Positions 23,635 to 35,071 of a DNA stretch of 64,000 nucleotides are shown piece by piece. The DNA comes from Alitta virens (taxonomy: Eukaryota > Annelida > Polychaeta > Phyllodocida > Nereididae). The stretch's first letter is position 1. Each line of letters begins with the position of its first letter. The notes under the pieces are model-generated. The model saw only the letters and a list, made by a program, of their open reading frames with translations, did not search any database and was not told where the DNA came from. A program made the translations under genes and the position numbers. The stretch covers positions 72,393,829-72,457,828 of the forward strand of contig OW028573.1 in NCBI GenBank assembly GCA_932294295.1, read 5' to 3'.

Positions 23635-26600
23635 ACACGCTGTTATGAGCATCACATTGGCTTTGACACCTGTGATTTGCAAGGATTGACATCAGACTAT
23701 ATCTCTAATATACTAGTATCATTTGCAACCTGTCTTGAGCTACCATGGTATACCAGTGAATTAACTACATTTGTACAGTTAGCAGGTTGAGAATGGATTC
23801 ATCTGAGGAGTCTCCTAGTGATTCTGTGTGTCTTCATGATGAACTTGATGATGTTGCATTCACCCAGCAAGAATTTCGTGAATTTATTGCTCAGTACCCC
23901 AACCTGCCACTGGATGACTCAATGTCACTGAATTCCAAGATTCTATCCGTCATTCACCACAGTCTGATACAGACAGTTCACCACATAATTCTCAACCAGA
24001 CTCTGATGACGATGAGCAAAACTCAGAGAAGTCAGAAGAGGGAAAAACAGAACTTTCTATGAAATTACAACCTGCCAAACATGTTGTACTTTCCATTTCA
24101 TCATTTTCCAAAATTGCTGCCTCTAACTGGAATAATTATGCAGAGCAAGTGTACCTTGCTTTTAAACTGAAGCCTTTCATAGTTAAGCCTAATTATTTTT
24201 TAGCTGTGTCCAAATCCCACATTTCTCGACCGTGGACTCTAAATGCAACACTTGATCACATTTTTCGAAGAATATTGATGACCCCATGCAGGATCAAAGG
24301 CTTTCCTAAGTGGTGTGTGTACACTATTGTTATTTACTCATGGTATTCTAATATTTCAGCTTTCATTGGTTCTGCTGAGCATGTAGCAGGTGGAGCACAA
24401 TGAACTTCCGAGTCTCATAAACTTTGATATCTCGCGCATATAATGCACATGTGGGCACTAATAGGTTTATTTTCATGTTTGGTAAGAGATTCTTTAAAGT
24501 GCTATGAAAAAAAACACCTTGAAGTACCGTATTATTTGTGTATAATGCCATCGCGAGTATAATGCGACCCCCCCCCCCCCCCCCCTTTCAGATCACAAAA
24601 ACAGGTAAAAAAGGTACATTGCACTCGAGTATAATACGATCGTCCCCCCCCCCCCCCCCATTTCTTGCTGCTGAATTTAGGGGTGACATTTTTCGCAATA
24701 TACACGAATAAATACGGTAATTTTATATGAAAAATAGGCTGTATATGAAAAACAAATTGTATCTTAGAGAGGAGTTCATAGCATTCTGTAAGTATTTTTC
24801 AGATGGAATATAGACCAAATAATAAACTGGGGGTCATCACAATTGGCCATAGAAATTTGCCACCCGCGACAATCACAATCAGGCACCTTGCAATTTCGTA
24901 AAATGTGTGACTAAACTAACAGTTCAATGTTGTAACACTTCATAAGCATCTTAGAAGTGTTTTTTTAAAGTGTATTTAGGGTGGCGAATTTTGATGACCC
25001 TGGATACTGACCTGAGAAGATAGTGAAGTGAATCTGAAAAAAGTAATGACTTGTTGAAAACGTATGAAGTGTTTTGTACCATGGCATGATCAATTTTATG
25101 GTTTTCTGCCTCTCTGTTACATCAGATTACTCCAAAGTTTTGAATCAAGCTATGCTCTTCATGATGTTGGCCATTATGTTTGAGCATTTGTACCAAACAT
25201 GAACATGATCCCCAGAGTGCCATTTAGTACATGTACGAGATTTGCAAGGTTTTTTAGATCTACTCCTGTTTGACCCATTTCATTGAACCTGGAAGTCATA
25301 AAAGCCAAAGGCTTTATCATAAAGCAACACTTATTTAAGTTTTAACTTCTTGGATATGCCAATATGATGAGAAATGTGTCAGCAGAAAATATATGATGCA
25401 GTTTTGTAGATTTAGATTAATATGTAAAAATTAACTGTAAATGTGAACTTAGTGACTAATAAGCCCCTTTGACGTTTGATATATGGTTAGATACAGAAAG
25501 GTTTAGCGTGAAAAAGTCTTTCTTGTTTGTCCTAGCTATATATATGAAATTCTTAATTTCTGTATGCACCAAATTGTTATTTTCAGGACTGACGTTAGTG
25601 ATAATATTGACAGAATACTGGATGTTTTAAAAGGTTGCAAGAGCATCCCAGTGAAGCTAAATGAATCAAAGGATGTGGACGAATTGGCAAACAACACTTA
25701 CACGTTGTTTACCAATGCAACACATATTCAAACTCAATTCCTCCCTGACAGGTACAGTAGAATATTTGTTATTTGGGAATGCTATGCTACTGTTACAGTT
25801 TAGAGTGACTTTTTAAAGCACTCATTTGAGATAGATTTCGGTGTGTATTGATGCATACAGAAATGTGTTGTAGTTATTTCATTTCCATTTTTATTTTTCA
25901 TAATTATTATTATTGTTTAATAACCAAGGAGGTGACGTTTTCAGTCTCATTTATTTATATATTAATGATATTTTTTTATGACGAATATATCTCGCCATGA
26001 TGTGAAAAACGAGAAGAAGATATAATATAATGAAAAAGAAAGGCTTTACTGCTTGGAAGCTAATATTAAAATGCACAATTTAACTTTTGTTTCCAGCCCA
26101 ATTCATCAGTGTTGTAGAATGCTACGGAACGTATTCTAAACAATGAAAATATCTGTCAAGAATATATAAATACTCTCCTAGATATTTTCCGTGTCACTAC
26201 TGGATTGGTCTTAGTTGTCAGGTAATCAGATATTTCATGTTTAAAGTGAAAATTTACAAGCCAAAACTGTGTTATAGTATGTGTCTTTTTTCAAGTTTCA
26301 CACTATAGATCTATTCATTTACTTTCCTCCTCGAGCAATAGTAGGTCTAAGGCAAAAAGCAAAAAGTGAGCAGACAAATGATGATCTAATGGACTAAAAA
26401 CATTTATGAACTTAAGAAGTGTACCACCAGTTACAATTGACTCCCAGATAAAGATTTCAATCAAGATGCATGAAGAATTAAAGTGCATTTATGTCACATT
26501 GTCACAATAACATCACATACTGTTCCAACAGGATCCTTTTTTACAGAATTTTATCAAATATTTAGGATCCTTCTATTAGACATTGAGAATAATTGATTAC

Positions 26601-28971
26601 TTTCACAGCTTTGGCAGTTAATCCAATACATAACCATAATAACTAAATATTGATCTTTCAGTATGTGGGGGTGGGGGCAGATTCAGTTCAGATCACATTT
26701 ATTGCTCTAATTTCCTTTACAAAATATTGTCAACACTAAAACACCATAGAGCTGGGGGACTTCTCCAAGATGATCTTATCATCGCTGAGGAGGCATAGCT
26801 CAGTGGTAGTGCGCTGGGCGTCCAACCACTGGGTCCTGTTTTCAATTCCCAGTGGAGCCTAAGCAGCTAAGTTGGATGGCTGTTTCATCCATCATTTCAT
26901 TGCATGGTCCCTGCCTGTCCTAATTAGCCAATCAGGTGCAGAAATACAGGTCTTAAAGGTAGGGTTGTCATCGATATGCTGATGAATGGGGAAAATATTA
27001 ATGGCGAAAAGATTCATGTTTTGATTCTTTATTTATCCTCTATAATTGTACATTTGTGCCATGATGAGCACTTGACTACACAGCCCCCACCCCAAATTGA
27101 AAACTGAATGTCTAACAAATTAGCTTAGTAGTTAATATTTGTCACATTAAGGGTAAATGGTTTCACAATGACTTGGGAGATATCCTCCTGTAGCTGGTGG
27201 TTCTATTTCTAACTGAATGCTGGTAAGACAAAATTTGTAAAAGTTTAATACTGATATCGATATCGCAATCTGTCTCTCTCTATTGTCTGCACCGTTAATT
27301 TAAATTGAGTAAGTTACCTGCTCATTCTTTATTGGACTTGCATAATTATAGACTCCAGGCAATATGGATTGTCCCAATGTATATTATAGATATTTTGCTT
27401 CTAATTAATGTATTTTTTTTGTATTTCAGGGAGAAAAAACAACTCCAGCTTGATCTTCAGGATAAAATTTCCAAGGATGGCAAAAAAATGACAATAGAAC
27501 CGGATATTGTGGTGTCTTACATAGATCGACCTTTTCTTGTTTGTGAGGTAAGGTATACCAAACCCCCTGGACACTAGGTGACAATAGGAGGCTGCTGTAT
27601 TAAGGTGCAAAGCAATAGTAAACATGGGTTATTGCTTCTGCAAGACACCCCTTGTTTTATCTACATTAAGGTATTTAGAAAATACTGGACACTGCTTATA
27701 TGTTTACTTGGCGTAATAACTCCATAATGGTGTAAAATGTTTAAATGTTCTGACAAAACAGTGGCCGTGGATATTGTAAAGCTAGCAACCCACATGCCAA
27801 CAGACGAGCGTCATCACTGCGTGTGGCGCTATATTTGGACCTGCATGATTTTGAACAACTTGTAATGGTTTGGTTCCAGGTCAAAGAATTCTGTTGTGAA
27901 ATGAAGAAGGAACAGGCACCATCAAAAATGACACTGCCACCTAAAAACGGGTAACTTCACTATTTCTTGACATTACCAGTTATTGCAAAATCCAGAACTA
28001 GTGATATAAATTCGCTAAGCACTTTAGAAAGGGGATTAAGCAATTATGTCATACTGTGTTGTGGTAAATTATATATACAATAAAACAACCTAACAAAACA
28101 CATTAGCCAAACTCTGTTTTTGTAGTATTCAGTTTTTTACATCAGAAAAGTTGAGCATGCCTTGAAATTCTAAGATTCTGGGTACGCGTGACGTCATCTC
28201 CATTGACTCGCAGACCCAAAAATAGATGCGAAGTAAAATGCATGATGTCAGCTGTCAACTGAGAGCAAAAAAATGTTTCCATTCCACATAATTATTACAG
28301 GGATGATAAGTGTTCTTAAAATAATTTGTTTATTTGCAGATATAGACTTCCCAGTTCTTGATTTTGTGTGTTCTAATGATTCAAGCGAGATGGGCTGCTC
28401 TTCCTCACATGATGTCACCCACGCGATCCTGGGTAGTCAGTCTGATGTAACCTTTCCTCAAACGTCTGATTCCAGTGACATTGTTGCCATACATGCTGAT
28501 GCAGCTAATACTGACAGTGAGGGTTATAATGATACCTCCTTACAAAGGCATGCTCCAAAAAGAAAGTCAACTGTACTTAATTCACGTGACTGTGCCTTGG
28601 ACTCTGAAGTAGTAGCCAAAGCTATGAGGCCGGTTGGGATTGGTAAGCTATCCCTGTGGAAAATGATGTTTTGTATTTCTGCTCTTATTTCAAATGAAAT
28701 GTGTTAAAAACTTTGCTCCAACTAGAAATGTAAAAAAAAGAAGAAAAAATGTTTTGAATGACTAAGTTTGTTGTCATGATGAATCTAGACATTGTTGAGT
28801 GTGCCTTTTTTAGGTGACCTTGACATATTTTTATATTTTTGCAGAATGTGAGAAAGGCAGCAAGGAAGATATTGCATTGATACCGAGAGAGGCAACTTCT
28901 GAGCAAGGTGATGGAGCATCCAGTTCAGCCTCGCAGTCAACAGAACCTGCCACTGTGCCATATCATTTTAG
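23635..28971 (+). CDS. Unrecognised multi-exon gene with a PD-(D/E)XK-like signature; possibly frameshifted
   Basis: Supported exons are 23635 to about 24030 (acceptor TTTTTTTGCACAG, ATG at 23793), 25587-25751, 27430-27547, 27880-27950, 28340-28642 and 28845-28971. The N-terminus (MDSSEESPSDSVCLHDELDD) is acidic, and FREFIAQYPNLPLDD follows. Exons 2 to 4 join in phase and give DVLKGCKSIPVKLNESKDVD, FTNATHIQTQFLPD, and then KKMTIEPDIVVSYIDRPF continuing LVCEVKEFCCEMKKEQ. The pattern PD, 13 residues, ExK matches the PD-(D/E)XK nuclease fold signature. Exons 5 and 6 are Ser/Asp-rich and look disordered. Two oddities: coding character switches frame near 23918-23940 (one base apparently missing), and exon 4 ends in phase 2 while exon 5 needs phase 1, so an exon is missing or the gene is decaying. 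The PD-(D/E)XK call is inference from a short motif. Confidence 0.5.
24525..24719. mobile_element. TA-flanked MITE with poly-C tracts
   Basis: Left end TA then CCGTATTATTTGTGTATAAT, right end (reverse complement) TA then CCGTATTTATTCGTGTATAT. This gives terminal inverted repeats of about 23 bp with few mismatches, flanked by TA on both sides, as left by Tc1/mariner-type insertions. The inside has two related half-units, GAGTATAATGCGA followed by poly-C (about 24568-24586) and GAGTATAATACGA followed by poly-C (about 24645-24660). There is no coding capacity. It lies in the first intron of the unrecognised gene. Confidence 0.75.
26789..26990 (+). mobile_element. tRNA-derived SINE
   Basis: The head GGAGGCATAGCTCAGTGGTA has a near-perfect A box (TAGCTCAGTGG, 26796-26806). 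A B-box-like GTTTTCAATTCCC follows at 26838-26850. The head runs into a non-tRNA body with CATCCATCATTTCATTGCATGG type sequence to about 26990. The 5' GGAGGCA and 3' AGTGGAGCCT ends do not form a proper acceptor stem with CCA, so it is a SINE rather than a tRNA gene. Confidence 0.65.
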
Positions 28972-30023
28972 GTTTGTATTTTGTGTGATTATCTTCAAAT
29001 TTTGCCTGGTGTTGATGATAATTACTTCAACCAAAGAGGATATATTTTCGGTCTCGTTTTTTAAGTTTCACCAAAACATTGGTGAAGCTTTTTTTTCCGT
29101 AGATATTTTAATTATTATTATTTTGTTATGGAATGTCTGCAAAAAATTATGAAAAAAATGTTGAAGGTAGCCCAGTATGCCACTGGCCTAATATTGTTGA
29201 CCTTGACCTATTTTTCAAGGTCACATGGCCTTTCAAAGTCAAAATTTGCAAAATTTCAAATTACCACAAATCCTTTCAGGTGTTATGTCATACATTGCTT
29301 TTCGACATTCCTGACCTATTTTTTTGAAAGTAGGTCAAGGTCAACTGATTGGCCAGCTCAGTGCTGGAACGTCAGACACGTTTCGAGAACATCCGGCAAT
29401 GGGAATGTTACAGTGATGGTGTGCGGAAAGGAGTCTTATTACAATCAAATAAATGAAATATGAGATATTGGATTTTTAATATATGAAAAATAGCAAAAAT
29501 TGACCACCAGTAGAATTTCTCCCTAAAATATTGGTTTTAGGTCATGACATGTTATAGTGAACTTCCCCAAACATATACCCATTCTATAAGAATCAAGCTT
29601 TAGATTTGACCTTGGAGGTTAATTACAAGGTCAAAGACCGTTTAGGTGTCAAAATCTGTTTATTTTCAAAAAATCAAAAATACCCTAGCACTGACCTTTT
29701 GGCCTGGATATATTTTCTAGAACAGGCATTGACCTGTACACTTTGGATGTGTAATTGATTTTACCACAGCATGAAATGTCAATTTTTGAAAAAAATGGTA
29801 TACAAAAAATGGTATAAGTTAAAAAAATGACAAATATGTCCTATTTGAAGGGGAAATATTCACTTTAGGCAAATCCAATGCATTGTTGACCCCCCACAAA
29901 TCACACATGAACTTGCAGAATCTGCTGTCATTTTTTACCTATGACACATTTGTCGAGATCAAATTCAAGGTCGAACATTTTCCAAAAATTGACAATTTGA
30001 AAAGCAAAATGAGGTCAAGGTCA
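28815..30023. promoter_or_regulatory. Cluster of TCAAGGTCA nuclear-receptor-type half-sites
   Basis: Exact TCAAGGTCA or its complement occurs at 28815-28823, 29198-29206, 29215-29223, 29335-29343 and 30015-30023. Near matches lie at 29607, 29625 and 29963. The 29198 and 29215 copies form an inverted repeat with an 8-nt spacer, and TGACCTA/TAGGTCA at 29312 and 29331 form another. TCAAGGTCA is the known extended half-site for ERR and NR5A-type receptors. The cluster could equally be part of a decayed repeat family; function is inference. Confidence 0.4.
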
Positions 30024-30764
30024 CAGAGCAGAATTAGTGTCACTATATATCGGCCTCTTCATCTTTCTGGGCGAAACTAGTATTCAAACTTCAATCAGTT
30101 CTAGCTCCGGTTCTCATTAAGCTACAGAAAGGAGTCTGGTGACTCCAGCACACTTGGACTCTCTCCTGAACTATTTTACAAAAACAGTATTATACTATGT
30201 TCAAATCTACATGTAAAAGGAGCGGGTCTCTTCAACTGTCTCTAAAAAAATGAAAGAACTGGGACCAGACATCGATTTGTTAATAGTACTATATTCGCTC
30301 TTATTCAGTTTTCTGTACATATTCTGTAGTCTTTACCTATGTAGTATTTGTAGTGAATGTTTTGTAGCTTTCTGTTTTTGTTGTTTTGACACATGTATCA
30401 ACTCATGATATTGAGATTGTCAATAAAATTTATATATATATGTATAATGCTTAATGACTTATTCTATGATTACCCATGTATCTGCCCTAATAACACAAAA
30501 ATCTCCCTAGGAGATATGGGCTATAGATTTTAATGTAAAATTAAGTAGGTAAAAAGTAATTTTCCCTCAAAAGTTATATTCTCTCTCAAATCTCATATTT
30601 GCCAAGGGAAAATATTTTTTCGCTAGTCAACCAGATTGCAATGGGCGCAGCCAAAAGCTATCACGCCAGCTAAAAAACGCTGACCACATAAACAATTATG
30701 TAATCATTTACTGCAATAAGATGACGTCAGGGATTGAAATTTGATGTGAGCTCCTGCTCACGCT

Positions 30765-32290
30765 TATGCAGAGCTCATGCAAATGTGATTTTGCCATCCA
30801 GGACATTTATATGGTGGATCCATTGGATCACCCATTTTCATGAAATTTCCCTGCCGTTCCAGTGTGCTCCCTATCCTGATTCGAACGCATCTGTGTATAT
30901 TGTCTCCTGCAGAGTGAATTGTTGTAGTGGTACTCCCACGTTCAGGGCATTCGACTGGGTCCACCAGCGTATGTGATTCTTGATGTTGTCTGAAATGGAG
31001 ATGATGGCAGTAACCCATGCGGTCACGCTGTTCGGACTACACCTACAAAGGAAACAAGTTCTCATACGGAAAATACCACAGTCCTAGCTTACATCAACCA
31101 TCAAGGCGGAACGAGTTCAGCCCCACTAATGGAAGCAATAACACACCTCTTCAAGACAGCCCAACAGCACCACATCACCCTGAAAGCCAGACACGCACCG
31201 GGCCGACTGAACGTCCTAGCAGACAAACTGAGCCCAACCGACCAAGTCATGAGGTACTACAAGTGGTATGGGAGAAATTTGCACGAAAGAGAACGACAAA
31301 CTGTCATCTTACGCGAGCCCAATTCCGGACGGGTATGCTATGGCTGTAGACGCCCTCTCCATGAACTGGGACAACCTGCTGGCCTATGCGTATCCCCCAA
31401 CAGGCCTTGTCACCCAAGTTATACAGAAACTAAAATCACACCAGTGCAAGATGATCCTGATAGCCCCACACTGGCCAGAGAAACCTTAGTTCCCCAAATT
31501 ACTCCAACTCGGACCAATACAACTACCGCACAAGGCCGATCTTCTGAAACAGCCCAAGAAACTAATCTTCCACCAAAATCTAGCAATTTTAAACCTACAC
31601 ACGTGGAATCTATACAGCAAGGGGTACTATAACAAGGCTTCTCAAGTCGAAGTAGCTAAACAAGTCGAAGTAGCTAAACAAGTCACCCAGGCTGTCTGTG
31701 CCCCCCGTCCAGGAAAGTGTATGAAACAAGATGGTCCTCCTTCTCAGAAGGACAACAGATAGACCCACCAAAAGCAACGGTCCAGCAAGTCTCCAATTTC
31801 CTTTTGCACCTGCGATTGCAAAGTCTTCAATGGTGGTGTCGACCTTTCATTCCACCTGGTGATTTCCGACCTCACTGGGCGCTAGAAAATAGCAAACCCA
31901 AGACCAGACACAAGTTCCCAAAATGGAACCTATGCTTAGTTCTTACGATCCTTAATGGACCTCCTAATGAACCTTTGGGCTCGACAGACCTGAAAAGCCT
32001 CACCTTTAAGACGGTCTTCCTACTATGGCTGGCATCGGGGGCCAGACGAGGTGAAATGCACACCCTAGACATCAAGAGCGTCACACAGTATGAAAACAGG
32101 AAGGTGGTGCGCTTGTCCCCCAACCCTCAGTTCCTGGCCAAGAACTTCAACTACAGTACGGAAGAAAAGGAACTTTGATGGTTTCATGATCGAAGCTCTC
32201 AAACACAGGCAAACTGTTCCCAGTACGAGCTCTCCGATACTACCTTGACTGAACAAGAAGCTTCAGAGGAACCGCCGGGAGGACATTGCA
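30765..32290 (+). mobile_element. Decayed DIRS-like retroelement (RNase H and tyrosine recombinase) with internal inversion
   Basis: Plus-strand frames with frameshifts encode EMMAVTHAVTLFGLHLQRKQ, then TTVLAYINHQGGT and HAPGRLNVLADKLS. These are the second half of a DIRS RNase H with its PGRLNVLADKLS hallmark. MAVDALSMNWDNLLAYAYPP and APHWPEKPWF follow. From 31717 a tyrosine recombinase segment is visible: RWSSF, ATVQQVSNFLLHL, KWNLCLVLTIL and LASGARRGEMHTLD, whose RRGE holds the first catalytic Arg. The RNase H front half (YTDAFESGWGAHW, HINVLD) is also present but on the minus strand, 30985 down to 30765. A 19-bp tandem duplication lies at about 31642-31682. No terminal repeats were found. 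The element is dead and several hundred bases or more are missing. Confidence 0.85.
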
Positions 32291-32897
32291 TGTGAGACTT
32301 CGGCCTATTTTTGATCCAGCTATGCTGCTGCAACTAGCTGGATTTTTGCAATTGGTGAGATGGAACAGGTGAAATACACAATTGATTAAATTGTTCCAAA
32401 AAGGGAAGGGAATGGAGTGGCTGAGCAGCCTAAACTGTAAATTTCAAATCACATTTATAATTTTGGAGAGATTGCTAGCTGGTGGCATGGGGCCAAGTGA
32501 CCAGATATGGCTCACAGGGCGTTGGAGTTGGAAGTCAGTGTTGAGGAGTCTGAGGGTTTTGGGTGCAGTCGGAGTCAAAAGAAAATGGGCACTCCTTAAT
32601 CCCTTAAAAATAATGGCAAGGTCCTCTACTATTTATGAAATTTCTGATGAGGAAGCGCAAGTTGTTATTACTGGTTAATGACACAGTTAATATTTTACAG
32701 GTCATGGAATCAAAAACTGTTCATGGTTTGCAAATGTACACGACTACAACACATGTATGTGTCCAAATTGACATTGTAGCATCACAGAAATATTAGACAT
32801 GTCCAAATCTCATGTCATAGCTGATTTACCACAGATTAAGTTTAATATATCTTGGATTCCATCAACATAAAATTTTCTTTTATCTTTCTATTTTCAG

Positions 32898-33040
32898 TTG
32901 AGGTTTGCCAAATTGGTGTTACGAGATACTGGAGATTCAAAGCCGTCTGTTTCTACCATACGCAGCCCAAACACCAGATGTGATATGTTTCTTACGAAGG
33001 ACTATAATCTGTTTAATAAGAGGCATGTGAAGATGTTTTT
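32898..33040 (+). other. Possible further exon of the unrecognised gene, weak
   Basis: A good acceptor (CTATTTTCAG) at 32897 precedes an open stretch. Two frames look coding-like: one gives RFAKLVLRDTGDSKPS, the other VEVCQIGVTRYWRFKAV. The first would join exon 28845-28971 in phase if the AG at 32902 were used. I cannot decide between them. The DIRS fragment sits in the intervening interval. Confidence 0.25.
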
Positions 33041-33184
33041 TCAAATGTTGTATGCCATTATTTATCAGAACTGCCTTTATTAAAAAAAAAAACATGCAAG
33101 TGTGAGCTCAGCAATCTTTACTTTGTCGGTTCTGTGCAAAATTTTTTGTAATATGAATAACATTTGAAAACATATATATCCGAG

Positions 33185-33508
33185 CAATAGTGGATTTTCA
33201 CGGAAGGTTCTCTATATTTCCACCAGGTGGCTATAATAGAATACTAATTCTATTGGCTGAAAAAGTTCCCGCCTTGGCTGTGATTGGCTGAAGCAAAGTG
33301 CATCATAGCAGCAGTATTTTTAGTGCATCTTAAGGTATATTTGACACCTTATCATTCAGTTGATTTTTGTTATTTTTCTGAGAAAGTAATATTTATTGAA
33401 CAAGTCAGTGATTATATTCTATGTCTGAAAGCAAAATGAGTAGTAAGAGGAGAGGAAGGACTTATGTCTTGCTGAACTCAGGGCTGCTCAGTGAAAAGAC
33501 TATTGTTA
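33185..33508 (+). mobile_element. MITE-like repeat, copy B (plus orientation)
   Basis: Begins CAATAGTGGATTTTCACGG and ends AGTGAAAAGACTATTG, giving imperfect terminal inverted repeats (CAATAGT, TTTTCAC). Internally it has CCACCAGGTGGC, CTATTGGCTG and GATTGGCTGA, as in copy A at 9656-9982. It carries the short frame MSSKRRGRTYVLLNS. Over 22 codons the two copies differ at five bases, four of them amino-acid changing, so there is no sign of purifying selection on the peptide. Confidence 0.75.
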
Positions 33509-33619
33509 CTTTGTACTTTTTTGGTGAGTGTAGTTGCTGTTTACAATGTTGTGAAATACTTCAATTTAAACTGCTTGTACCACGACGGTCTCGATTGATA
33601 TTCCACCATTTCTGACCTA

Positions 33620-34040
33620 GACTGGAAGCTTTAAGGCTACTAAATCATCATGAAACTGTAGCTGTTGGACTACCATACCTCATTGAAAGTGGCTCAAAAA
33701 ACATCGCATTTCATAGGACTTGAACCAAGTAGCTTAAAGACTACTATTGTTCCCTGAAACTAGTTGTTAGACTACCACAGAACATGTTATTTCATGTGAC
33801 AGGACTGTGCCTAAGTAGTTCAATGGTTACTGGAGCACCATGAAACTAGCTGTTTGACTACCATACCTCATTGACAGCAAAGTCATTTGCTACAAGGTCT
33901 CACAAAAACATCTCATTTCATAATAAGAGGACTGACCAAGTACTTAAAGCTACTTGAGTACCATACAACTGTACTGTAGTTGTTAGACTGCCACAGCTCA
34001 TTGATAGTTTATAGTCATTTGCTACAATAGCTTAGTCCGC
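33620..34040 (+). repeat. Degenerate tandem repeat, four units of about 80-120 bp
   Basis: The motif GAAACT(G)TAGCTGTTGGACTACCA or close variants starts near 33650, 33759, 33841 and 33962. Each is followed by CATACCTCATTGA or CACAGCTCATTGA and by GCATTTCAT/CTCATTTCAT. Unit lengths vary because of indels. It follows MITE-like copy B directly. No coding content. Confidence 0.7.
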
Positions 34041-34933
34041 TACATAGACGTGAACTTAGCAGTATACATGAGAACATTTTTGAATGGAGCAACCCTTGAA
34101 GGTTACCTTTCTGAATAAATTATAAAAATGTGTGGTGGCCATGGTCAGACTTTGAAGGGTGACTAATAAGTGACAGTCACAGAACTACACACAATAGGCT
34201 ACACTTTTAAAGCACTTTCATGCAGTTCAGAGACTCAATTGTTCAGATGCATAATATGTTGAGTTATCATTGAAAATGCAATGGTTACTTTAATGTAATC
34301 TTTATTAATGCTTTTCAGGAGTAATTCGTATCCTGGTAGTTCACCACCATAATGCTTTGTAAATAACAATTTGGCCCTCACCAATGTTTTCATAATGAGC
34401 CCATTGCAACTGCTCATCGAAAAGGACCTGCACGTATGAAGCACTTGCAATACACAGTTTCAGGTAAATGCATGTATGTACAAGCTTTAATATACAACTG
34501 TGAGATCAATTTGACCTGTATGTCACAATTCGACCAGCTGGTAAAGTTTCTGACATCTCTTAAGAGCTTCTAAGGTTGACATCATGGGCACAGCCTCCCT
34601 GATACATTTACTACAGGGTTAATACTCCTCAGAAAAAAACTATTGCTGTGGAAATTATGTAATAGATAATCAAATGTTGCATTTGTGTTAGAGAAGTTTA
34701 AACTTTCCTGCACAGCAAAATTTTTCTCACTGAGCCTCAGAGACTTAGTTGGCATTTGGATAACTAGATTATTTGAATAGTCATCTTCAAACGTTATCTT
34801 TGCATAAAATTGTCCATGCTTAATACTGTGTATCAGAAGATTCAAGCTTTACAAAAATAGCAATATTGCTCTTTACAAAAGTTCGGTACTTTCTCCTAAT
34901 AAAAACAAGATTATAGTATTACAGACAGGATAT

Positions 34934-34939
34934 TTTATT
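34934..34939 (-). terminator. Candidate poly(A) signal for the FEM1-like gene
   Basis: Reverse complement AATAAA, 133 bases beyond the TAA/TGA-type stop of the FEM1-like last exon, in an AT-rich stretch with no further exon between. Position and strand fit an ordinary cleavage signal. Confidence 0.55.
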
Positions 34940-35071
34940 GCTGACTCACACAAATCGACACAGTTTGAAATACAAAATTACTTTATATATACAATGCTTA
35001 CCAATGAAGTGTCATTTGTGTTCAACACAACGAAAAACTTAACAATCAAAACTGATAATGCATCAAAATGT

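Noticed and set aside
26789..26860. Functional tRNA gene
   Set aside because: A and B boxes are good but the 5' and 3' ends do not form an acceptor stem and no anticodon arm fits. A SINE body follows directly.
34235..34845. Minus-strand frames with LLFTKHYGGELPGYELLLKS and PTKSLRLSEKNFAVQ
   Set aside because: They look mildly protein-like but lie past the FEM1-like poly(A) signal, have no splice context and match no family I recognise. Possibly a decayed element; too weak to annotate.
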